This document shows positions 50,288 through 62,734 of a stretch of 64,000 nt of DNA, piece by piece. A program made the position numbers and the translations under genes. Each line of letters begins with the position of its first letter. Position 1 is the first letter of the stretch. The notes under the pieces were generated by a model that worked only from the letters and a program-made list of their open reading frames with translations, had not been told where the DNA came from and did not search any database. Origin of the DNA: Antedon mediterranea (Eukaryota; Echinodermata; Crinoidea; Comatulida; Antedonidae); assembly GCF_964355755.1 (NCBI RefSeq), contig NC_092680.1, positions 20,809,001 to 20,873,000 of the forward strand. Direction: 5' to 3'.

Positions 50288-53200
50288 ATGCATACTCTAC
50301 TAGTTATAACCACTGCCTTATTCTGTGTTCATTCTGGTGCAGCAAATATAATAACGAATTATGGAGGTTGGTGTCTTGAAGTTGTTTTTAGGAAGAAATA
50401 GTTAGTACTATACTAGTACACCTACATTATACTGTTTGTTTTACACTACAATAGGCCTACTGTAACTACATTCGGTAGTTACAGAATAGCAAAAGCTTAA
50501 CTTGAATTTTAAATTAGTTTTAGCTTTATAACATGTAGTAAAGACGTAGTACAAGAATAGGCCTACTGGTTCAACCAGTACACTTTGACTGCCAAACACG
50601 AAGATCTTCGTGTTTGGAAACACAACGCTTGACTGCCAAACAAAAATTAAACTGAGTGTTTGTTTTTAGTTGGTATTGGTATTAAACTGAAATACAACAT
50701 AAAATTATGACGTGATTACAGGGCTGTCTATTTTTATAAATTGTAATCACCAGGTTTCTAACGCCACAACCGCGGCACAGTATGTCTGTCAGTATATAAC
50801 ATGAGGTATTCAATAACAAGTTTGGATTATATTGTGTTATTCCTATAACTTGTCAAGAAAATAAAAATGTCAGAAATTCAGAAAACTATACTGGTAAAAA
50901 GGATGTTAGTTTTTAAGGATGCTTTAAAAGCATCCTTAAAATTGGCAACTTAACTTTACCGCATTATTGGTAATATTTTTAAAATAAATTGAAATATTAA
51001 TATGTATTGTCTCTTATGAACAGAGGGGGATATACGATTAGCTGACGGTCCGAATCCGTTTCAAGGGCGTCTTGAGATATATCATGACGAATCATGGGGA
51101 ACGGTTTGTTCAGATGGTTGGAACGAAAATAACGCACAAGTGGTATGCAGGCAGTTAGGTAATAAAATGACTCACATTGCTATTTTGAATTTTGCATTTT
51201 ATAATGATAGCAAATCATTCTTGGTAGTTTCTATGATTTAAAATCTGTCTTTCGAGACTTCATTATGTTTGGCAGACTTTTTATTTTTTCCAACAACATT
51301 TGAAAGTTTTCAAAACATAATAGAAAATGTTTAAATGATAAATAAGGTAAATAATACAGACTAATTTTTTAGGAATAAAAAAAGAAAACTATTAGAAATG
51401 GTAACTCTTATTAAAGAAATTATTTTAGTATAAGAATAATCATGATCCACACTCATATCTACTGAAGCTCTGTCTACACTATCGAACTAGTTTGATGTAC
51501 CCAAATATGTCAGTGACATGCCTAAATATGGTAGTGACATGCCTAAATATGTTATTGACATGCCTAAATATGGTAGTGATATGACATCGTCATGTCTATA
51601 TATGGGTACATCACAATTTGTGTCACATAAACTTGATAGTTTAGACATAGCTTAAAAAGTATTTTGACCAAAGCGTGAATGCTTTGGCAATTCTTAAATA
51701 ATTAGTATAATTATTGGCTTAATTTCTATATATATTTTTTCAGGATTTCTAGGTGGAGTTCTTCTAGATAACGTTGTTAACAAATATCCCGTCCCTTCAA
51801 ACATTAGTATACACTTATCGAATGTGGTATGTGATGGGTTAGAACCCGCATTGACTGAATGTCAATATAACGGCTGGAGTGTGAATGGGTGTAACCACGA
51901 ACAAGATGTGAACGTTTACTGTAAAGGTAACGTATTCTCCCCCTTCAGAAATAGTATGAAATTCTTCATTGGTAAACTGTGATGAAAAATGTTTAGCTTT
52001 AAATGTTTTATTTTTAATGGGTTGGTTTTTAATTATCTTTTAAAAACCAATTATTATTGATTTTCTTGTACGCTAAACTTAGTTATGGTTTTTATTTATT
52101 TACTTTTTTGCAATAAAACTACAGTTTTCTAAAAGAATAAAAAAAAATATAATACTAGCGACGGAATTTATTTAAACGAACATGATACGTGTTTTCTTCT
52201 TTCTTTCTTTCCTCTATGATGAAAACAGAATATGAACAAAAAAACATAACACATCTACTATTCTTTCCACATTAGCATCATAATGGAAGCCTACACAGAT
52301 GAAATGGAATAGTTAAAATATGAGTCTACAATGAAACTTTTTATTACAATCTTTATATAACATGATATACAATTTGTATTAAGCTCTGTCTACACTATCA
52401 AACTTGTATATGTGCCCATATGGACACGATGATGTCTACCATATTTGAACATTTTTTCAAACTAGTGTGATAGTGTGTGTAGACAGAGCTTTAGACAGTA
52501 AGATAAGAAAAGGTACCAAACGATAGTAACTTAGTTTGACATTTTTAGTCCACAGTTACAGAGGTTGTTTTGTCAGTGAATTTCCAAACTACGCGTTGAC
52601 TGGTAAAGAGGTTGGAATGACCGATCCATTGAAATTAGAAAGGTGTATGGAATTGTGTGATGGTTATGACTTCATGGGTGTGGAAGGAGGTGATTCATGT
52701 TTTTGTGGAAATGTTGCGGATGATTACACAAGGTATGGAGAAGTGGTCGCGAGTGAATGCACCCTACCGTGTGAGGGCGATAGTAAGCAGTTCTGTGGAG
52801 GAATAAGTCGTATAGCGATTTATGAGCGTAAGTGTCATGAGTTACCACTCGTATCCCTTCTAACAATTGAAATAAATTGTTTGAAAAATGAAAGAAAGAC
52901 AACTAAATATTAGTTTTATTTAGATTAACGGTAAATAAACAGTAAACGCAGCAATAGAAAGGAAAACTCAAAGGAAAAACAATTAAATCACCTAATACAT
53001 TTGAGAATGTCCCCTTAAATGTCGTTTGACACTGTACCATAACACACGGTAAATAAGATAAAATGAACCGCCATTTTATTTATCGAAACCTGATCAATAA
53101 TATCTTTTTGTTGGCTGCTACTCATTTTCCCGCCATTGCATTTATCGAAACTTGATCAATAATATCTTTTTGTAGGCTGCTACTCATTTTCCCGCCATTT

Positions 53201-55957
53201 TATTTATTGAAACTTGATCAATAATATCTTTTTGTAGGCTGCTACTCATTTTCCCGCCATTTATTTATCGAAACTTGATCAATAATATCTTTTTGTAGGC
53301 TGCTACTCATTTTCCGTTTTATAATGTTTGGAGAATTTTAATACTTATTCTTTCTGTTTGTAATTTTCACTATTTTGATTTTAAAAAGTGAATACATATA
53401 TGCTTTATCTTATTTGAATTAAAGTAATAAATTAAGTAATAATTACATATCTTACATTTTAGGCAATTGTTTACCAACAAGTGCTTCCAGTGGTGTATTA
53501 CTTTCACCTAATTTTCCTGGGCAATACAGTATGGATGACCAATGTGAGCAGCAGATAAATTTATCCATGAATGCCAAAACGCATGTGACCTTTCACCTTT
53601 TTGCGCTCACGGGTGATGACGCGTTAACACTTTCTGACGAGTTAGGAGATATAGTAACGTATACTGCGTCAAACCCACCCCTAATGCGAAGCGTTATTGA
53701 AATAGACACGCTAAATGTTGAATTTGTTTCTTCATCAACGTCAAGTGGTGGAGATGGTTATGTCATAACATACAGTGGTAAAGTATTATCGTCCTGAATC
53801 TTGATTCTCATTTAGGCCGCAACGCAAGGACTCATTCGCAACGTCCGGTCGTTTATGATTCGGGCAATTTCATGCCTTGTGCCAACATTATTTTGTCAAA
53901 GCTTTGTCTACACTATCAAACTAGTTTGACAAACAAAAGTGTGAGGTGGCCAAATATGGAAGTGATATGACATCAAATTTTTGTGGCACATGAAGTTTGA
54001 TAGTGTAGACAGAGCTTTAGTCACCATTTTAATGAAAGTATGGATGCCTATAATGTTCATTAAAAAAAAAAAGATATATCCTATCGTTTTCAAACTGAAT
54101 ATCTATTTTGAATAATATAAACAAACATCATACATTTGTTTGTTCATAAATATTTATTTGTATGTATACAGGTGTTTTAAAGTGTCCGAGTTCTATAAAA
54201 TTTGCAAACGGTTCTCTACTGATGGAAGACTTACAGTTTTATTATGAAGGCGATACGGCACTTGTTATGTGTGACGATGGCTTTGTCCCTCTTCAAGAAG
54301 ACTTAGTCTGTACTGAAGATGGCGAGTGGTTTCCAGTTCCTTCTTGTGTAGAAGGTAAACATACACTATAATTAATTAATAATTAATAACTTATAGCCTC
54401 ATTTTTTAAATCACAACAAAGGGTGCAGGTTTAGGGTATCAGTATCACGTTGAAGACGTTGCTTCTAACCTATAACAGCTACTGTAGTTACTCCGCCCGA
54501 ATGCTCGGAGATATTACGAGGGCAATCGAATGTGTTTATTTTTATTCTAACAGATGGTTTTACTGTCTCTTATAATTTATTTATTTATTTTTGTTTATTT
54601 GTTGTTTTACTTTATATTTAGTTACGTAAGGATCCCAGTTAGACATGGTTTTCTTCTGCTCCTATTCATCATGTGCTTGTATTATTTGTTTACCTATAAT
54701 TTTAGTTTTACTTTTATATTATATTCCTTACTTCTTGATGAATTATGCTATTTTGTGTTTTCAGTAGCAAATAAGTTATTAAATGTCATATCTGGATTAA
54801 GTACCTGTTATACTCAAAATATATTTACTTCCCGTATCGCTTAATAAAAACCCTATCAAAAATGTTGGCAAATTAACTACCCTATATTATATTCATTTGC
54901 CTAAGGAGCATTATTCTTATCCATTTACCTTGCTATGGTCACGTACTATTTTAATGATATCTTTTGATTAAAACTTTCGTAATCAATGTTAATAAATGAT
55001 TACAATTATTAATTTCAGTAATTCCAGGAGATCTTCCAGATGAACCAGACAACGGTAGTGGAAACTTTGAACCAATTCTTCTAATGTGTAAGTTAATGAT
55101 ACGGTTATGATGTTACTGATTATGATTTCACTGATTATGATGTCACTGATTATGATAGGGTGGTATTAAGATTAACAACCATGTATTTTGAAAATAAATA
55201 TGATGAAGATGATGATTATAATGATGATGACGGTTATGGTGATAGTAGTGTTTGTGGAATGATAGCTTACTGTAGGAAGATGAACCAGAAAATAATGGTA
55301 GGTGGTTATGATGATAATGACGTCATATCCTTCAATAACGCCAAAGATGACCCAGATATAGTTTAAAATATACTTTATATACATTTTAGATAACAAGTTT
55401 TGATAGAAAGTTGGAGTGTCTTGGCTGACAAATTCTATTTTTAATGTTGTTTTGTTGTTAGGTGTTGTATTAGTGGCCATCCTTGGAATTGCATTTTTTA
55501 TGGTGTTTATGGGAGTCATATGTTCAGGGAAAAGACAATCCAGGTATCAAAATAAGTATTAATAATGATAACTATTAATTACATTGTATGTTGACGATAA
55601 TGGTGAAAACAATTACACCAGTGAAGGCGTAATAGTTAAATAAAAGCTATCGATAGTATTGGTGGTTAATGTGAAACTGTTAACCATGATTTTATATTAG
55701 AATAGGAATGGGCTAGGTTTATTGAATAATCTAGAAACACATTACTAACTTGTACTGATTTTTCCCCAAACCATAGTGACAAAACACCACTCGAAAATGT
55801 TGATACGCCATCTGGATCCGACAACAGTGATTCGTTAGTGGACCGGGATATGTTTGATGGTACCCAAGGCAACGATAATCCACAGGTTGAAATAGAAGAT
55901 GATGACGCTGTAAGCACAACTGAAGAAGAAGGACAATATTTATCAAATATCTATTAA
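50288..55957 (+). CDS. Type I membrane receptor SRCR-WSC-CUB-sushi-TM (paralogue of the preceding gene)
   Basis: Nine exons: 50288-50366, 51024-51158, 51744-51926, 52549-52827, 53463-53777, 54172-54354, 55019-55087, 55462-55543, 55777-55957; 501 residues. Signal peptide (1 to about 19); SRCR (27-132, [39 protein letters not shown], then VVCDGLE and LTECQ); WSC (133-225, [22 protein letters not shown]); CUB (226-330); sushi (331-391); acidic 22-residue stalk (392-414); TM (415-435); 60-residue acidic tail ending [11 protein letters not shown], with two tyrosines that could be phosphorylated. The first coding exon is 79 nt and ends in phase 1, exactly as in the gene at 37623, and the SRCR domain is likewise split over two exons. 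It lacks the second CUB, extra sushi, mucin and unknown domains of its neighbour. Confidence 0.93.
50592..50617. repeat. 26-bp perfect palindrome
   Basis: CCAAACACGAAG directly followed by ATCTTCGTGTTTGG: perfect dyad in intron 1 of the second receptor. CTTGACTGCCAAACA recurs just downstream. Another near-perfect palindrome (AAGGATGCTTT/AAAGCATCCTT) lies at 50911-50941. Confidence 0.85.
51465..51653. mobile_element. Palindromic MITE, copy 2 (with internal expansion)
   Basis: Same AAGCTCTGTCTACACTAT start as the other copies; the right end is decayed (GATAGTTTAGACATAGCTT). The internal CCTAAATATG-GTAGTGACATG segment is repeated three to four times, making it the longest copy. Confidence 0.8.
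52381..52492. mobile_element. Palindromic MITE, copy 3
   Basis: Ends AAGCTCTGTCTACACTATCA and its complement around 52460-52492; a full foldback of about 112 bp, located just upstream of the WSC exon of the second receptor. Confidence 0.85.
53071..53318. repeat. 62-bp minisatellite, 4 copies
   Basis: The unit contains CGCCATTTTATTTATCGAAA, CTTGATCAATAATATC and GTAGGCTGCTACTCATTTTC. It lies in the intron between the WSC and CUB exons of the second receptor and is nearly identical between copies. Confidence 0.93.
53898..54018. mobile_element. Palindromic MITE, copy 4
   Basis: AAAGCTTTGTCTACACTATC at the left pairs with GATAGTGTAGACAGAGCTTT at the right; about 121 bp, the cleanest foldback of the five, in the intron before the sushi exon. 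Confidence 0.9.
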
Positions 55958-58045
55958 AAATTAACTTAGGGCCTACATGTTTTTTGTAAACTTAAAAGTT
56001 TGAATTACACAATGCATGTGTGTCTCTGAACTGTACACTGTCTTCTTCAGGTCAAACTTTGTCTACACTATCAAACTAGTTTAACAAAAAAAGTGTGATG
56101 TGCCCAAATATGGTAACGATATGCTTTAAATATGGTAGTGATATAACATCATCATGTCCATGAGCACATCATATTTTTTTTGACAGAGCTTTAGATTTAA
56201 TCTTGTCCTGTGAAGTATGTCAGTTTGATGTTGTATGTTTGTACAGTTCTTTTAACACATCACAAACATGGAATAGTTTTAATTAATTGAACTATCTTTC
56301 TGTTGAAACTAAATGTATTTAAGCAGTACGAGTTTTACATAAATAGTATTTTAGTAACAGTTAGTATTTCTACATAATTTATAAATAACTATAGATAGTT
56401 TATTATAGAAATATTATTTCTTTATATATTTATGCATTTTTATAGATTCAGCTTAAACATTTATTTTTTTTTATAATAATTAAATGAACAACTAAATATT
56501 TTCAATTCTCTAGGATATAGCTTATTTATTTTAAAGTCCGCCCTCTATATCGTCACACAGTTGAGTTGTGTCTCGGTTTTAATTAGCGTTGAAAATAATT
56601 AAAAACTGCATATCTATCATCTGATAACATTGTAGTGTAAGTTACAAAACATTGACGGCATATTCAAACAGTTATAGATTGCTTTGATATGTAATAGAAA
56701 ATTGATGCTGAAAAACGTTTTTTCTTGATTTAAAATCGATGGAATTTATTATGATTTGGTGGTGTTACAGTGTCTGTTTTAAATAGTAAGTATAATAAAC
56801 GTTATCCAATTCATAGGATGGTTCTATTCAACTATACGCCATCTTCGGGTAATTAAACAATTTCTACAAAATATAGTATAACATTTTATCAATCATTGCC
56901 TCCTTTTTATGACTGTTATCGTTCAAAAGAATGAACAAAATTAAAAAGGGAAAACAATCTTTATCTCCTTAAGGATAAAAACCCAAATAAATAGTTAGTT
57001 AAATCATGTTAGTATTTTCTTATTGTTGATTAAATTAAATATTATATACCAAATATTAGAAACTGAAAATGAAATTAAAATAGTTAACTTATTGCAAAAA
57101 AGGGACCAATATATATAAGTGGTATGACGTCATAATAGGGGAGTGGTAGCACAGAATATAGAATCTTTTTATCTTGATCTATATCATCATTGATACCATT
57201 ACGTCATCATCCAGCATAACTTGATCATCGTCAAATCGATTTACATCATAACGACTATCCAGATATTATGATTGTCATATTACTGTATTATACTATAATT
57301 CATCCTAATTATCTTTACCATATTTTGCTTTACGTCATAATTATCCTTTAAACCATTGTAAAAAAATACTCATAATTAAAATAATTTTCGCTTCGGGTTA
57401 ATATTTGATAAAATACATATTTCATTAACCCGAGTTGTGTTTTCGTTTTCTGTGATATGAATATATGTTTTATTATTAATTCAATCAAAATAATGCTATT
57501 TCCGTCCGCATGTGAACGGGGACTTTTCCTATTTTCTAATTATTACAGCTAATTGTTAAGCAGCTGTTGTCGTGTGAATGAGTCATTATAAAAACGTTTT
57601 ACTAAAAATGTGCGAGATCATTATTATCACGTAACAAACGGTTCATTTTATTAGCGCGAATGGGAGTGGTCACAGTGCACTTGGGCGAGAAAGGTGTTGA
57701 TTGTAAAGCAGTTAGGCTAACAATATCCGACTAACATGCTGCAAGTGTGAACAATAAAATGAGTATTATCCGCCCATGAACTCTATCGACCAATGTTGAG
57801 TACGACGTCGCTCATATAGATGCTTGAGAAAATACCGTCCTTTCTTATTCAAATATCAAGCAACAACAATACGTGTTGAACAATCTACCAACAGACCATG
57901 TAAAGGATTTGTAATCGCTTAATAGGTGAATGCGACCGACAAAAACCGTTAAGTTTCGAACGTATTAATTTTTCTTCTTAACCTCACAGCTGATTAAGAT
58001 ATTGTTGAAGAAACAGTCTAAAGAAGGGATGTTATTGTAGCTACG
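55958..58045. other. Intergenic region between the second and third receptor genes
   Basis: Contains the 3' untranslated region of the second receptor, MITE copy 5 (56056-56193) and otherwise AT-rich sequence. No gene is seen. The right end must hold the promoter of the third gene; no core motif can be assigned. Confidence 0.6.
56056..56193. mobile_element. Palindromic MITE, copy 5
   Basis: AACTTTGTCTACACTATCAA at the left, GACAGAGCTTTAG at the right, with the shared interior (GTGATGTGCCCAAATATGG). It lies about 100 bases after the second receptor's stop codon, so probably in its 3' untranslated region. Confidence 0.8.
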
Positions 58046-58115
58046 ATGGCTGATGTGTATCAGTTTAGCCTAGCATTGCTGTTACTATGTGTGTTACCAT
58101 CGGTCCAATCTCAAG
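58046..58115 (+). CDS. First coding exon (signal peptide) of a third secreted or membrane protein gene, rest outside window
   Basis: ATG at 58046 opens 23 codons plus one base ending in a CAAG/GTAAGA donor in phase 1. The peptide starts MADVYQFSLALLLL and ends CVLPSVQSQ, a textbook signal peptide. The phase and short length match the first exons of the two receptor genes upstream, in the same orientation, so a third paralogue is likely. No later exon is recognisable up to 64000, meaning intron 1 would exceed 5.8 kb. The link to the receptor family is inference. Confidence 0.7.
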
Positions 58116-59404
58116 GTAAGAACGCAGGTTGTAATATATGTACATTAGTATTATGCCTTCAAATTGTAAGCACTTTAACAATAGCATCAGCTTAATAGAC
58201 CTTGCTAATTCAATAGTAATGTACATTTCTAAAGTATGTTCTAAATAAGTAATCGGTTAGCAAAATTTGAATTTTCTAAACCGTAACATCTGCAGGATAG
58301 AGCTAAATATCACGTGTTTGTGGACATATAAAAATAAATTTATAATTTTGTTTAAAATGTGTATCATTATGACAATAGCCTGAGCTTTAATTAAACCTAC
58401 TTTGGTATAAAGGTAGGCATATTTCCACATTTGGGAGTAAGATCTACTAAATGATTAATTTTGAATATGGAGGACACAGAATGTATACAAACTTAGAAGG
58501 ATTAAACAAATCTTTCGTTTGAAGCCACATCTTAATGATACAGATTAGACGTTTTGAGTTATACAACGGATCCGCCAAACCATAAAAGTGATCCCCTTTT
58601 TCGTTTCTACGTTGTAATTGCATTTATCACAGTATAATGTCTATTTTATGAAACATTATCGCTACTTCATCATCATAGGCCTCCTGTCCACTGTACAGTA
58701 GATATTCTATTGTTAAAGGTTATATCCTGTATGTTTCATCGTGTTATTGTTGCACGACATTAATATTGTCAAATAGGAAAGGTTGCCAAAGAGATAACAT
58801 AACGGATAAATGAAATCGAATTAAAATGTTTTTACACTGTGGCACTTGTGTGGTATATTACATGCATGCATGCAGTTAATGGTTAATATATTAACACTCT
58901 GTCAATGTATATATGCCTAAAAGAGTAGGGCTAAAAAAAACCAATGTTATTAGCAACGTCTGTAAAAAAACCTATATGGTAATAACATTATCATATACGA
59001 AAATGTCTTTTTCTATTTCAAGAACTTTATCATGGTTTCTTGTAAAATTGACTAAATGAATATTAGATGTATATTTTCAATTTTGAATCATATTTCGCCA
59101 TTCGTGCTAAAGGAATCCAATTAAGTAATATAAGTGTCATGACAGTGTAATACGCCTGTTCAATATTTTCATTTATTAGCTTTCATAAACATCAATGCCT
59201 ATCTTTATTAAAGATTGATTTGATAATCAGTCTAATATATGAAAACCACCACTTACGGACCAATGGGTAATTGTGCTGTGTGGTATTATTATCTATTATT
59301 GCGCCTATTAAACAGTGTGCTACCTGTATTTTGATCTTTATTCTAATCGGCTTCATAACAGCCTTTTATTTTTAACCTTTTCCAATTTAAGGTATTTTCC
59401 CACG

Positions 59405-59610
59405 TTGATTCAATTCAATTATACCAGTTTGTCTAGCATTCACACTGTGAAGTCTTTGTCGTAACTGCTTAACAAAAGCAATACAAGTAAACCCGCTCCT
59501 TTATTAATTAATACAATTTTACAGACTTTTGTAATGGTTCTCGACTAAACCTATTCGAATTTTATCTGTCTAAAAAATGAAATAGGTCTACAATGTGTGT
59601 CGTCATTTTC
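59405..59610. repeat. Dispersed repeat, partner at 63390-63575
   Basis: Shares GTCTAG-ATTCACACT, CAATTTTACAGACTTTTGTA and CTGTCTAAAAAA words with 63390-63575. The two copies, in the same orientation, bracket the 33-bp array and the 139-bp repeats. Confidence 0.75.
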
Positions 59611-59883
59611 TACGTTCACAATGAGCCAGGATATTATCGGAATCGAATCGGAATTCGGGCTGAGTGTGAACGGAGCGTTAATCAGCGTCGAACAGTGTGT
59701 GCCTGTGTGTGAACTGCTATATGTATTTTCTATGTAGGCTACTCCACTACCGTAATAAAGACAATAACAATAGCCAGGATTAAAAGATCATCTACTACCA
59801 TCCATTGCATAAAATAATAATTTATGATTATTATCATTATTATTAGTCAGCGTTTGAGGAATCCACTTGAATTATTATTCAGG

Positions 59884-61935
59884 TCCTAAACCATCAAGCC
59901 AGTTACTAATCACTCTGAATAAACCATCAAGCCAGTTACTAATCACTCTGAATAAACCATCAAGCCAGTTACTAATCACTCTGAATAAACCATCAAGCCA
60001 GTTACTAATCACTCTGAATAAACCATCAAGCTAGTTACTAATCACTCTGAATAAACCATCAAGCCAGTTACTAAGCACTCTGAATAAACCATCAAGCCAG
60101 TTACTAATCACTCTGAATAAACCATCAAGCTAGTTACTAATCACTCTGAATAAACCATCAAGCCAGTTACTAAGCACTCTGAATAAACCATCAAGCCAGT
60201 TACTAATCACTCTGAATAAACCATCAAGCCAGTTACTAATCACTCTGAATAAACCATCAAGCCAGTTACTAATCACTCTGAATAAACCATCAAGCCAGTT
60301 ACTAATCACTCTGAATAAACCATCAAGCCAGTTACTAATCACTCTGAATAAACCATCAAGCCAGTTACTAATCACTCTGAATAAACCATCAAGCCAGTTA
60401 CTAATCACTCTGAATAAACCATCAAGCCAGTTACTAATCACTCTGAATAAACCATCAAGCCAGTTACTAATCACTCTGAATAAACCATCAAGCCAGTTAC
60501 TAATCACTCTGAATAAACCATCAAGCCAGTTACTAATCACTCTGAATAAACCATCAAGCCAGTTACTAATCACTCTGAATAAACCATCAAGCCAGTTACT
60601 AATCACTCTGAATAAACCATCAAGCCAGTTACTAATCACTCTGAATAAACCATCAAGCCAGTTACTAATCACTCTGAATAAACCATCAAGCCAGTTACTA
60701 ATCACTCTGAATAAACCATCAAGCCAGTTACTAATCACTCTGAATAAACCATCAAGCCAGTTACTAATCACTCTGAATAAACCATCAAGCCAGTTACTAA
60801 TCACTCTGAATAAACCATCAAGCCAGTTACTAATCACTCTGAATAAACCATCAAGCCAGTTACTAATCACTCTGAATAAACCATCAAGCCAGTTACTAAT
60901 CACTCTGAATAAACCATCAAGCTAGTTACTAATCACTCTGAATAAACCATCAAGCCAGTTACTAATCACTCTGAATAAACCATCAAGCCAGTTACTAATC
61001 ACTCTGAATAAACCATCAAGCCAGTTACTAATCACTCTGAATAAACCATCAAGCCAGTTACTAATCACTCTGAATAAACCATCAAGCCAGTTACTAATCA
61101 CTCTGAATAAACCATCAAGCCAGTTACTAATCACTCTGAATAAACCATCAAGCCAGTTACTAATCACTCTGAATAAACCATCAAGCCAGTTACTAATCAC
61201 TCTGAATAAACCATCAAGCCAGTTACTAATCACTCTGAATAAACCATCAAGCCAGTTACTAATCACTCTGAATAAACCATCAAGCCAGTTACTAATCACT
61301 CTGAATAAACCATCAAGCCAGTTACTAATCACTCTGAATAAACCATCAAGCCAGTTACTAATCACTCTGAATAAACCATCAAGCCAGTTACTAATCACTC
61401 TGAATAAACCATCAAGCCAGTTACTAATCACTCTGAATAAACCATCAAGCCAGTTACTAATCACTCTGAATAAACCATCAAGCCAGTTACTAATCACTCT
61501 GAATAAACCATCAAGCCAGTTACTAATCACTCTGAATAAACCATCAAGCCAGTTACTAATCACTCTGAATAAACCATCAAGCCAGTTACTAATCACTCTG
61601 AATAAACCATCAAGCCAGTTACTAATCACTCTGAATAAACCATCAAGCCAGTTACTAATCACTCTGAATAAACCATCAAGCCAGTTACTAAGCACTCTGA
61701 ATAAACCATCAAGCCAGTTACTAAGCACTCTGAATAAACCATCAAGCCAGTTACTAATCACTCTGAATAAACCATCAAGCCAGTTACTAATCACTCTGAA
61801 TAAACCATCAAGCCAGTTACTAATCACTCTGAATAAACCATCAAGCCAGTTACTAAGCACTCTGAATAAACCATCAAGCCAGTTACTAATCACTCTGAAT
61901 AAACCATCAAGCCAGTTACTAATCACTCTGAATTA
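59884..61935. repeat. 33-bp satellite-like array, about 62 nearly identical copies
   Basis: The unit is 33 bp and includes AAACCATCAAGCCAGTTACT and AATCACTCTG. Only two variant bases are common (GCTAG for GCCAG, CTAAGC for CTAATC). Because 33 is a multiple of three, minus-strand open frames of 257 and 334 codons (ISNWLDGLFRV repeats) arise and are ended by the GCTAG variant; they are not genes. Every unit carries AATAAA on the plus strand, sense to the third receptor gene whose intron it appears to occupy. Confidence 0.98.
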
Positions 61936-62734
61936 ATACGAGAGCTCTTGGGTATTGGCTGGAATAATTGGTATTTATCTACTATTCATTCGTAAATGGT
62001 AAACAATAGCGTTGCGATGGTTACGACGACCAGTATATTTGAATTATGCTTTTATCCTTATGCTCATTGGAGCAATCAACAAGTGTATCTATTATTATAA
62101 AATACTAAAATAATAAAAATATTGCTATTAAAAATTCAAAACCGATAATATTTATAATATTGCTGATTTTGACACAACTTAACACGAGCATATTGATTCC
62201 AATAAAAAAAAAATTGCCATGCAAATTAGGTTCCTTAATCAATGTCATTATTTTACGGCGTAAGTAGGTTTCTATGATTACCATGACAATAATAATACTG
62301 TAATAACAAAATGTCTCTTCTATCTGCTAAAGATTGGTTTTGTTTTTAAAATGACGTATGTTGATTTTTTATCAGAGTACACAACAGTCAGAAAATACAA
62401 TTTAACAACCATATTGGTTCCAGTATAATTGAGAATTGTTGTATTCCTCCACTACGTTATTTTTTGTACAGTGTATAATTATAGTACATGCAAATTTGAA
62501 ATGATTTCATAAAAAATATCGACAGAATGCAAATTGCGCAGCTTACTTGAAATATGGCAGTGTTGCTAAGATACATACCTATATAGCTATACTACTATAA
62601 CTAATTAAAATGCGTCCCAGTGCATTGTTATATTCACATTGTTCTGTATTTGACAGTTAATTACCTGTAGGGCTAGTACATCATTATTCTCATGATTCAT
62701 TAGCAAAATGTCAAATTATTAAACATTGTCATTA

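Noticed and set aside
54554-54844. 96-codon hydrophobic frame in an intron of the second receptor
   Set aside because: T-rich intron DNA readily gives Phe/Leu/Tyr-rich frames; the flanking exons join in frame without it.
55160-55366. 68-codon Asp-rich frame in a receptor intron
   Set aside because: Explained by a GATGAT/ATTATGATG microsatellite-like stretch.
60130-61926. 257- and 334-codon minus-strand frames of ISNWLDGLFRV repeats
   Set aside because: Pure product of a 33-bp tandem array; ends are set by a single base variant creating TAG.
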